Of a DNA stretch of 19,636 nucleotides, positions 1-6,389 are shown piece after piece. The notes beneath the pieces are model-generated. The model was not told the DNA's origin. It did not search any database and was given only the letters and a program-made list of their open reading frames with translations. The stretch spans positions 1-19,636 of the forward strand of contig NZ_JALEXO010000155.1 of NCBI RefSeq assembly GCF_022780145.1, given 5' to 3'. Position numbers and translations under genes: made by a program. The DNA comes from Intestinibacter sp. Lineage in GTDB: Bacteria > Bacillota > Clostridia > Peptostreptococcales > Peptostreptococcaceae. Numbering within the stretch: position 1 is the stretch's first letter; each line of letters begins with the position of its first letter.

Positions 1-1
1 A

Positions 2-571
2 GAAGACGGATATGTAGATAATGACAAGACATTAGAATATTTATCAAAAATAGCAGTAAGCTATGCTAAAGCAGGTGCAGATATGGTGGCGCCTTCTGAT
101 ATGATGGATGGAAGAATAGGTGCACTTAGAAATGCATTAGATGAAAATGGATTTGAAACTGTAGCTATAATGGCATATAGTGCAAAATACGCATCAGCAT
201 TCTATGGACCATTCAGAGATGCTGCAAATTCAGCACCAGCATTCGGTGACAGAAAAACATATCAAATGGATCCAGCGAACTCTAATGAAGCTATGATAGA
301 AGCAGACTTAGATATAGAAGAAGGTGCAGATATAATAATGGTAAAACCAGCGCTTTCTTATTTAGATATAATAAGAAGATTTAAGGATAATTATGATTTA
401 CCAATAGCTGCTTATAATGTAAGTGGAGAATATTCTATGCTAAAAGAAGCAGTTAAAAAAGGTCTATTAAATGAATCTGCTATTTATGAGGCTGTAATGT
501 CTATAAAGAGAGCTGGGGCTACAATAATAATTACTTACTTTGCAAAGGACTTAGCTAAGATAATTGACTAA
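2..571 (+). CDS. hemB: Porphobilinogen synthase (delta-aminolevulinic acid dehydratase), 3' part
   Basis: The reading frame is open from base 2, so this is the C-terminal 189 residues of a protein of usually about 320 residues; the start lies outside the window. HemB condenses two 5-aminolevulinate molecules to porphobilinogen in the cytosol, the first common step of heme, siroheme and corrinoid synthesis. Family signatures are visible in order: DNDKTL near the left edge, AGADMVAPSDMMDGRIGAL, then AYSAKYASAFYGPFRDA with the first active-site lysine (codon 185-187), and IIMVKPALSYLDI with the Schiff-base lysine (codon 344-346). Both catalytic lysines are therefore intact. The gene ends with TAA and is followed by a clear intrinsic terminator, so it is the last gene of its transcription unit, probably a hem cluster lying to the left (inference). 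Confidence 0.97.
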   Translation, partial: EDGYVDNDKTLEYLSKIAVSYAKAGADMVAPSDMMDGRIGALRNALDENGFETVAIMAYSAKYASAFYGPFRDAANSAPAFGDRKTYQMDPANSNEAMIEADLDIEEGADIIMVKPALSYLDIIRRFKDNYDLPIAAYNVSGEYSMLKEAVKKGLLNESAIYEAVMSIKRAGATIIITYFAKDLAKIID

Positions 572-626
572 AAAATAAAATTTTACTTATAAATTTTTTA
601 TAATAAAAAATATAAAAAAGTTGGTG

Positions 627-668
627 AAACTCTTCCTATAAAAAATTTCGAAAAGGAAGAGTTTTTTT
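627..668 (+). terminator. Intrinsic terminator of hemB
   Basis: A perfect 10-bp stem (AAACTCTTCC at 627-636 with GGAAGAGTTT at 655-664) closes an 18-nt AT-rich loop and is followed directly by a T run. It lies 56 bases after the hemB stop. Confidence 0.9.
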
Positions 669-852
669 ATGTAATTGATTGGAATTGCTAAGATTGTAAC
701 GATAAATTAGATAAAAATTGATAATAAGAAATATAAAAAAATTAATTTACTAAAAATTTAAAATAAATTAAAAATACATATATATTGGAAAATTAGAACT
801 TTTTATTTTGTTATGGTAAATAAAAGGGAAATATTGTATAGTATTTGATAGA

Positions 853-903
853 TATGAAGGAATAGTACGATAAAATAAGGAACGTGAAAAGGATTTCTTC
901 ATA
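853..903 (+). promoter_or_regulatory. sstT upstream region with a long-range inverted repeat
   Basis: The 274 bases between the hemB terminator and sstT hold no convincing ORF and are very AT-rich. Two things can be seen. TATGAAGGAAT (853-863) can pair with ATTTCTTCATA (893-903), giving 11 bp with one G-U pair around a 29-nt loop and ending about 20 bases before the ribosome binding site. A weak promoter candidate, TTGTTA (808-813) with TATTGT (832-837) at 18-bp spacing, would place the repeat inside the transcript leader. The repeat could be a leader hairpin or an operator. No riboswitch class is recognised. Confidence 0.3.
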
Positions 904-942
904 CTAAATGTGTATAAAATATGCAAGGGGGATTAAAGGTAC

Positions 943-2172
943 ATGAAAGGCATTATAGAAAAATGGAATAGCATTAGTTTAGTAAAACGTATTCTTTGCG
1001 GTTTAGTAATTGGTGCTATATTAGGTGTAGTTGCTAAGCAAGCTACAGTTATAGGACTTTTAGGGGAATTATTTGTTGGAGCATTAAAGGCTGTAGCTCC
1101 AGTATTGGTATTTTTCTTAGTTATGGGATCATTAGCACAACATAAAGATGGTCAAAAAAGTAATATGGGTACAGTTATAGGTTTATATTTAATAGCTACT
1201 TTTGCAGCTGCTTTAGTAGCAGTTGTAGGAAGCTTCATATTCCCAGTTACAGTTAATTTAGGAGCAGCAGCAGCAGCAGAAGGAGCAACAGCACCTGGTG
1301 GAATAGGTGAAGTATTAAAAACTTTATTATTAAATGTAGTTAGTAACCCAGTTAAATCAATAGTAGAAGCTAACTATATAGGTATATTAGCTTGGGCTTG
1401 CATATTTGGTTTAGCTTTAAGAAAAGCTTCAGACAAAACTAAAGCATTATTAGCAGATGTTTCAGAAGCAGTAACACAAGCAGTAAGATGGGTTATAAGC
1501 TTTGCTCCATTTGGTATAATGGGATTAATGTATACTTCTATATCAACAAGTGGTATGTCAATATTCGTAGACTATGGTAAACTACTTGCTTTATTATTAG
1601 GATGTATGGTATTCGTTGCATTAGTAGTAAATCCATTAATAGTATTCTTAAACATAAAACAAAATCCATATCCATTAGTATTTAAATGCTTAAAAGATAG
1701 TGGTATAACAGCATTTTGTACTCGTAGTTCAGCAGCAAATATACCAGTTAACATGGAATTATGTAAAAACTTAGGATTAAATGAAGATAACTATTCAGTA
1801 TCAATTCCTTTAGGTGCTACTATAAACATGGGTGGTGCAGCAGTTACAATATCAGTATTATCTTTAGCAACTGTACATACTTTAGGAATACCAGTAGATA
1901 TTCCAACAGCTTTAATTCTTAGTTTACTTTCAGCAGTTTCAGCATGCGGTGCTTCTGGGGTAGCTGGTGGATCTTTACTACTTATACCATTAGCTTGTAG
2001 TTTATTCGGTATATCAAGTGATATAGCAATGCAAGTAGTTGGTATAGGATTCATAATAGGGGTTATCCAAGACTCTTGTGAAACAGGACTTAACTCTTCA
2101 ACAGATGCTTTATTAACAGCAACAGCTGAGTTTAAACAATGGAAAAAAGAAGGAAGAAAGCTTCCTATCTAG
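943..2172 (+). CDS. sstT: Serine/threonine:Na+ symporter SstT
   Basis: A 409-residue membrane protein of the dicarboxylate/amino acid:cation symporter (DAACS) family; the length matches SstT of other bacteria (about 400-415). It imports L-serine and L-threonine with sodium. The family core is clear: CTRSSAANIPVN around residue 260 (re-entrant hairpin 1), IPLGATINMGGAAVTI (TM7, substrate and sodium site), ACGASGVAGGSLLLIPLA (hairpin 2) and IQDSCETGLNSSTDALLTA (TM8). Hydrophobic segments fill most of the chain, and an alanine-rich loop (AAAAAEGA) sits near residue 110. The start is ATG at 943, with AAGGGGGA about 11 bases upstream. Terminators on both sides indicate a single-gene transcript. 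Serine is a major fermentation substrate for many clostridia, which fits a dedicated importer (inference). Confidence 0.96.
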   Translation: MKGIIEKWNSISLVKRILCGLVIGAILGVVAKQATVIGLLGELFVGALKAVAPVLVFFLVMGSLAQHKDGQKSNMGTVIGLYLIATFAAALVAVVGSFIFPVTVNLGAAAAAEGATAPGGIGEVLKTLLLNVVSNPVKSIVEANYIGILAWACIFGLALRKASDKTKALLADVSEAVTQAVRWVISFAPFGIMGLMYTSISTSGMSIFVDYGKLLALLLGCMVFVALVVNPLIVFLNIKQNPYPLVFKCLKDSGITAFCTRSSAANIPVNMELCKNLGLNEDNYSVSIPLGATINMGGAAVTISVLSLATVHTLGIPVDIPTALILSLLSAVSACGASGVAGGSLLLIPLACSLFGISSDIAMQVVGIGFIIGVIQDSCETGLNSSTDALLTATAEFKQWKKEGRKLPI

Positions 2173-2215
2173 TAACAAATTAAGATTGAAAAAAATTATT
2201 TAAATTAGAATACTA

Positions 2216-2259
2216 AAAAGGCTATTACGAAGTAGATAACTATTTTGTAATAGCCTTTT
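2216..2259 (+). terminator. Intrinsic terminator of sstT
   Basis: A 13-bp perfect stem (AAAAGGCTATTAC at 2216-2228 with GTAATAGCCTTTT at 2247-2259). The distal arm ends in TTTT, followed by ATAATTT. It lies 43 bases after the sstT stop. The A-rich and T-rich flanks could make it work in both directions. Confidence 0.88.
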
Positions 2260-2299
2260 ATAATTTGTAAAAAGTTATTTTACGCAGAATTGTTTTTAT

Positions 2300-2308
2300 T
2301 GTTATAAT
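2300..2308 (+). promoter_or_regulatory. Extended -10 promoter upstream of the AlbA_2 gene
   Basis: TGTTATAAT is a perfect TGn-TATAAT extended -10 element. No good -35 box is present at 17 bases (TTACGC), which is common for extended -10 promoters. Transcription would start near 2315, giving a leader of about 125 bases with no recognised structure before the ribosome binding site at 2425-2432. Confidence 0.5.
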
Positions 2309-2439
2309 AATAGAGTTATTGAAGTTATAATTATGAAACTTAATTTTATTTATATAAAAAATTTATTTATAAAAAAGGATATTAAGATGTTGTGGGTAAA
2401 ATAATTTATTAGAAGTCCAATTAGAAAGGAGGCACAGTA

Positions 2440-4160
2440 ATGAAAACAATAAAAGAGATTTTAAATATATTAGAGCAATTAGATGAAAGAATTGCTGATG
2501 AATTTGAAGGTCAAGATTTAGATTTTAAAGAATGGGTATCAAATAATGCAGATGAAAAAAAAATTATAAAGCCCCAATAGATATAATTGTTGAAGGCTGT
2601 GTATCTATGGCAAATGGGGGAGGCGGAAGCATTGTTGTTGGAATAAAAGATAAAAAATTAGGAAAAAATAATGTAATAATTGGAGTTCCACAAAATATAA
2701 ATCATTTTGATATAATGCAAAGAGTATTTGAAAGAACAGATCCTCATATAACACCACAAATAGAAATTGTAGATGTAAAATATGGAACAGGGAAAATTCT
2801 TGTTGTAAATATACTTCCTGGTAATCCTCCATATACAGAAACAAATGGATCTGCAAAAATAAGAGTAGGAAAGTCTTCGGTTCCATTAACTGGTTCATTA
2901 AGAGGAAAAATAATTACTGAATCAGGAGAAAGTGATTTTACAGCAGAATTAATAGATGAAAATTATAAAAAGTTAATATCGCCTAGTGCAATGGAAAAAG
3001 TTAGAGATATAATGGAAAAAGAAAGAGCAGCAGAAGAATTAAAAGAAATGAATGACGAAGATTTATTAATATCTATAGGAGCTTTAAGAGATAATAAAAT
3101 TACGAAAGGTGCATTACTGTTAGTTGGAAAAGAACAGTATATACAAAAATATATACCATATTATAATTGGGATTATAGAAAGATGTTAAGTGATACTGAT
3201 TATAGTGTAAAAGATGGAGGAAAAACTGCAATACCAATTGGTTTATGCGATATTGAGAAATATGTAAATACAGATAATCCAATAACAACAATTCAAGTTG
3301 GATTTGTTCATCCTGAGATTCATAGATATCCGCAAATTGCACTTAGGGAAGGAATATTAAATTCATTTTTACATAGGGATTTTAGAATTTCTGGAAGTAC
3401 GTTAGTTAAACAATATACTAATAGAATTGAAATCAGTAATCCAGGAACTTTTATAGGAGGAATAACTCCTAATAATATATTACACCATCCATCTAAAACA
3501 AGGAATCCACATTTAGCTGATTTAATGGATAAATTAAAATTAGTAAATAGAAGTAATTTAGGAGTACCAAGAATTTATAAATCATTATTATCAGAAGGTA
3601 AAGAACCGCCTCAGTATAGAGAAATTGGAAAATCTGTAGAATTAATAATTAATGCTTCAAATGTTTCTGTTGAATTTTTAAATCTTTTAAACAATATAAA
3701 AAAAAATAATCATATACTAGATGTAGATCATTTGATTATATTGAATTATTTAATGAAACATAGGGAAATTAATTTATCTGAAGCTAGTAGAATAACACAA
3801 AGAGGAATTGAGCAAGCGAGGGATGTTTTAAGTTATATGGAAAATCAAATAGAAGTAATTGAATCAAATGGTAATACAAGAAATAAAAAATATATGATGT
3901 CATATAAAGCGTATGATTTATTAGGTGAAAGTACAAAATATTATAGAGATAGAGATTTAGATGATATGAGTGCTAAAGCTATAATACTATCAACTTTAAA
4001 AGACAGAGATAAGCTAACTAATTCTGAAATAAGGCAAATTACTAGCTTTAATTCTAAAAAAGTTATTAGATTAATGAAGGAATTAGAAAGAGAGGGTGTT
4101 AAATTAACAGGAAAAGGTAGAGGTTCTTATTATTATTTAGACAATAAAAATAGTAAATAG
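2440..4160 (+). CDS. AlbA_2 / HATPase_c_4 ATP-binding transcriptional regulator, interrupted by a -1 frameshift at an A9 run
   Basis: The start is ATG at 2440, seven bases after a perfect AAAGGAGG (2425-2432). That frame gives 46 codons and stops at TAG 2578-2580. A -1 shift inside the nine A at 2555-2563 joins it to the downstream frame, which runs to TAG 4158-4160; the composite has 573 residues. An uncorrected annotation would start at ATG 2607. In composite numbering: AlbA_2 (Schlafen-like) domain about 20-150, with FEGQDLDFKEW before the break and SMANGGGGSIVVGIKD after it, so the domain is split; GHKL-type HATPase_c_4 domain about 300-395 (REGILNSFLHRDF, then RIEISNPGTF); helix-turn-helix-like region about 427-475; C-terminal winged helix about 515-565 (LTNSEIRQITSFNSKKVIRL). 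Such proteins are probably nucleotide-dependent DNA-binding regulators, but targets are unknown. It could be a pseudogene, a phase-variable or slippage-read gene, or a homopolymer sequencing error. Confidence 0.8.
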
Positions 4161-4163
4161 TAT

Positions 4164-4229
4164 AATAAACGAGACAAATGGGACAATAAACGAGACAATA
4201 AACGGGACAAATGGGACAATAAACGAGAC
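4164..4229 (+). repeat. 33-bp tandem repeat, two copies, directly after the AlbA_2 gene
   Basis: Positions 4164-4196 and 4197-4229 are two adjacent 33-bp copies differing at one base. Each is built as A-B-A, with A = AATAAACGRGAC (12 bases) and B = AAATGGGAC (9 bases); a partial further B follows. All periods are multiples of three. Two plus-strand frames are open across it. One continues the AlbA_2 gene frame past its TAG and reads NKRDKWD-type units to TAG 4233-4235. The other reads N-E-T, N-G-T and I-N-x-T units to TAA 4249-4251. No start codon with a ribosome binding site serves either frame. Confidence 0.85.
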
Positions 4230-4276
4230 AAATAGTAAAAATAATGAGTAATAAGTACGAAAAGAGAGATTGAAAA

Positions 4277-4852
4277 ATGCTTTATCCAATAAATTTAAAC
4301 ATAGATAAAATGAAAATAACAATAATAGGTGGAGGAAAGATCGCGTATAGAAAGGCGACTAATTTCTTAAACTTTAATAAAACAGTGACAGTAGTATCAA
4401 ATGAATTTATAGAAGAATTTGAAGAAATAAAAGAAAAAATAGAAATGATTTACGATAAATACGATGAAAAATACATAGAGGATTCTTTTGTAGTAGTCGC
4501 AGCAACTAACAATAAACAGATAAATCATGAAATCGGAGTTTATTGCAATCAAAACGGAAAGCTAGTCAATGTAGTAGACGACAAAGAGCTTTCTAATTTT
4601 ACAGTTCCATCATATGTGAAACGAGGAGAATTGCTTTTAAGTGTATCTACAGGTGGCAACAGTCCTTCGCTATCAGCGAAGATAAAACGAGAATTAGAAG
4701 AAAAATACGACGAGTCATATGAAGAGTACATAGAGCTTTTAGGATTAGCACGAAAAAAAATAATCGAAGAAAATAAAGATATAAAGGAAAGAAGAAATAA
4801 AATTAAAGCATTAATCGATTTATCAATAGATGAACTTAAAGAAAAAATTTAA
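4277..4852 (+). CDS. Precorrin-2 dehydrogenase / sirohydrochlorin ferrochelatase-type protein (CysG N-terminal / Met8p family)
   Basis: A 191-residue cytosolic enzyme that oxidises precorrin-2 to sirohydrochlorin with NAD+; some family members also insert iron to give siroheme. The Rossmann signature is IIGGGKIAYRKATNF (about residues 16-30), followed by VVAATNN (73-79), NVVDDKELSNFTVPSYVKRG with the conserved aspartate at 101, and STGGNSPSLSAKIKRELE (124-141). The first ATG (4277) is preferred because MLYPINLNI matches the usual short strand before the GGG motif; the ribosome binding site AAGAGAGA is weak. The C-terminal helical part has high charge. The protein lacks the methyltransferase half of CysG. 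Half of its six arginines use CGA, a codon I did not notice in the argCJBD genes. Upstream hemB belongs to the same pathway, which supports the call. Confidence 0.9.
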   Translation: MLYPINLNIDKMKITIIGGGKIAYRKATNFLNFNKTVTVVSNEFIEEFEEIKEKIEMIYDKYDEKYIEDSFVVVAATNNKQINHEIGVYCNQNGKLVNVVDDKELSNFTVPSYVKRGELLLSVSTGGNSPSLSAKIKRELEEKYDESYEEYIELLGLARKKIIEENKDIKERRNKIKALIDLSIDELKEKI

Positions 4853-4874
4853 TTCATAAAATAAAAATAATTTA

Positions 4875-4903
4875 TTGACATAATTTTAAAAGTTCTATAT
4901 TAT
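4875..4903 (+). promoter_or_regulatory. Promoter of the arg operon
   Basis: TTGACA (4875-4880), a 17-bp spacer and TATTAT (4898-4903): perfect -35 and 5/6 -10 for the housekeeping sigma factor. Transcription would start near 4910, about 50 bases before T-box stem I. Confidence 0.82.
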
Positions 4904-4960
4904 TTTATATATATAACTTAGTAATATGACTATTTAAAATATAAATAATATAGATTCGAT

Positions 4961-5179
4961 GATAAAGAGAGTAACGTAAGCTGAATTTATAGAGAGCTTG
5001 GGATGGTGGAAGCCAAGTAAGGATACTTATAGTGAAAAGAGCTTTGGAGAATGTCTCCAGAATTTTAGTAGGGAGACAGGTAATCTTGCCTTAAAAGAGT
5101 AGAGTGGATAAGTTTCTTATCAATAAGAGTGGTAACGCGGAATATTCGTCTCTTGGTTTTTTAACCAAGGGACTTTTTT
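4961..5179 (+). promoter_or_regulatory. T-box leader (tRNA-sensing antitermination element), complete copy
   Basis: Stem I begins with AAAG (4964-4967) pairing CUUU (5042-5045). The S-turn strands are AGUA (4970-4973) and GUGAA (5032-5036). The distal arm is CUUGG/CCAAG (4997-5001 with 5013-5017), closing the typical GAUGGUGGAAG loop. The specifier lies right after GUGAA: AAG in the usual register (5037-5039), or AGA one base on (5038-5040). A GGAGA/TCTCC hairpin and linker follow, then the T-box AGAGTGGTAACGCGG (5126-5140), whose UGGU would pair the tRNA acceptor end with discriminator A (or G by wobble). The terminator is at 5148-5179. Uncharged tRNA would stabilise the antiterminator and turn on argCJBD, so tRNA-Arg is the expected effector (inference from the operon). 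Confidence 0.93.
5148..5179 (+). terminator. T-box terminator 1
   Basis: An 11-bp stem (GTCTCTTGGTT at 5148-5158 with AACCAAGGGAC at 5163-5173, one G-U) with a T4 loop and six T after it. Its 5' arm CTCTT also pairs with AAGAG just before the T-box motif, giving the alternative antiterminator. Confidence 0.9.
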
Positions 5180-5210
5180 AATATATTAATTTAGTACGCA
5201 TGAATTTGAT

Positions 5211-5280
5211 TTAGGAAACTTATCAATGAGAGTGGTACCGCGGAATTTCGCCTCTTGAATAAATTTCAAGGGGCTTTTTT
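5211..5280 (+). promoter_or_regulatory. Second, partial T-box: antiterminator/terminator module without stem I
   Basis: Starting 103 bases after the matching point of the first copy, the sequence TTATCAATGAGAGTGGTA (5220-5237) repeats the first module (TTATCAATAAGAGTGGTA at 5117-5134). It continues with the canonical CCGCGGAAT and its own terminator. UGGU again fits discriminator A. Only about 40 bases separate terminator 1 from this module, too few for a stem I, and no specifier loop motif is present. The copy is therefore a half T-box. Its consensus ACCGCGG is better conserved than the AACGCGG of the first copy. See findings. Confidence 0.85.
5250..5280 (+). terminator. T-box terminator 2, directly before argC
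   Basis: A 10-bp stem (GCCTCTTGAA at 5250-5259 with TTCAAGGGGC at 5265-5274, one G-U) and six T. The competing antiterminator pairs GAGAG (5228-5232) with the CTCTT part of the 5' arm. Confidence 0.9.
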
Positions 5281-5324
5281 GATAAAAATAATTTGTAAAA
5301 AACGATAAAGGGGATTTGAATAAA

Positions 5325-6359
5325 ATGAGTAAAGTAAAAGTAGGAATAATAGGAGCAACAGGATATGTAGGAGTAGAATTAATAAGATTATTAAATGCTC
5401 ACCCACATGCGGAAGTATCAGCTATAGGATCAAACTCTTTTGTAGATAAAAGCATAACAGAAGTTTATCCAAGTGTAGGTATAGGAAACGATATGAAATG
5501 TATGAATAATGAGGATGTAATAAAAAACAGTGATTTTATATTTACAGCTTTGCCACATGGAGTTAGCCAAGAATTTGTACAACAAGCAGTTGAAGAAGGA
5601 AAAAAAGTTGTAGATTTAGGTGCAGATTTTAGATTAAAGGATGAAGAAATCTATAAAGAATGGTATAATGTATCTTTCATAGATAAAAAATTACATGAAG
5701 AGGCTGCCTATGGTCTTTGTGAACATTATAAAGACGAAATAAAAAATGCAAGAATTGTAGCTAATCCAGGCTGTTATGTAACTAGTATATCATTACCTCT
5801 TATGCCATTATTAAAATCTAAATTAATAAAAAAAGATGGTATAGTAGCTGATTCAAAATCAGGAGTAACTGGAGCTGGTAGAGGACTTACATTACTTAGC
5901 CATTATCCAGAAATAAACGAAAATATGGCTCCTTACAAAATAGGAAACCACAGACATACTCCAGAAATCGAACAAAATTTAACTGATGCAGCTGGTGAAC
6001 CAGTAGAAATAGTATTTACTCCAATATTATCACCAATGAATAGAGGAATATTATCAACTATTTACTGTGAAAAGGCTGAAGGTGTTACAGTAGAAAAGAT
6101 ACAAAATGAATTGGCTGATTTTTACAAGGATAAACCATTTGTAGATGTGTTACCATTAGGACAAGTAGCAACAGTAAAACATGTTAGATTATCAAATAAA
6201 TGTGCTATATCTGTACATGAAAATAAATCAAAAATAATTATTTGTTCAACAATAGATAATATGGTTAAGGGTTCAGCTGGACAAGCTATACAAAATATGA
6301 ACTTAATGCTTGGATTTGATGAATGTGAAGGTCTAAGCACAATGGCAACAGCCTTTTAA
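5325..6359 (+). CDS. argC: N-acetyl-gamma-glutamyl-phosphate reductase
   Basis: A 344-residue cytosolic enzyme that reduces N-acetylglutamyl-phosphate to N-acetylglutamate semialdehyde with NADPH, the third arginine step. The N-terminal GIIGATGYVGVELIRLL is the NADP-binding loop; ANPGCYVTSISLPLMPL holds the catalytic cysteine (residue 150 from the chosen start); GNHRHTPEIEQ holds the conserved histidine region. Length is normal for the short (type 1) ArgC. ATG 5325 is preferred over TTG 5316: the ribosome binding site AAAGGGG (5307-5313) is only 2 bases from the TTG but 11 from the ATG, and MSKVKVGIIG fits the family N-terminus. It is the first gene of the operon and lies 45 bases after T-box terminator 2, so its expression depends on antitermination. 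Confidence 0.96.
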   Translation: MSKVKVGIIGATGYVGVELIRLLNAHPHAEVSAIGSNSFVDKSITEVYPSVGIGNDMKCMNNEDVIKNSDFIFTALPHGVSQEFVQQAVEEGKKVVDLGADFRLKDEEIYKEWYNVSFIDKKLHEEAAYGLCEHYKDEIKNARIVANPGCYVTSISLPLMPLLKSKLIKKDGIVADSKSGVTGAGRGLTLLSHYPEINENMAPYKIGNHRHTPEIEQNLTDAAGEPVEIVFTPILSPMNRGILSTIYCEKAEGVTVEKIQNELADFYKDKPFVDVLPLGQVATVKHVRLSNKCAISVHENKSKIIICSTIDNMVKGSAGQAIQNMNLMLGFDECEGLSTMATAF

Positions 6360-6389
6360 TAAATAAACACAAGGAGGACAAGAACATTG

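Noticed and set aside
2605..2898. Minus-strand ORF inside the AlbA_2 gene
   Set aside because: Leucine/phenylalanine/tyrosine/glutamine-rich complement of an A-rich coding strand, with no binding site or domain signature.
3698..3706. Second A9 run inside the AlbA_2 gene
   Set aside because: The frame is intact across it (N-N-I-K-K-N-N), so it is not a second break, though it could also slip.
4137..4322. Minus-strand ORF rich in V/F/I/S repeats
   Set aside because: It is only the complement of the 33-bp tandem repeat plus the start of the dehydrogenase gene; no ribosome binding site and no protein-like composition.
5316..5324. argC start at TTG 5316
   Set aside because: Only two bases separate it from the AAAGGGG binding site; ATG 5325 is better spaced and matches the family start.
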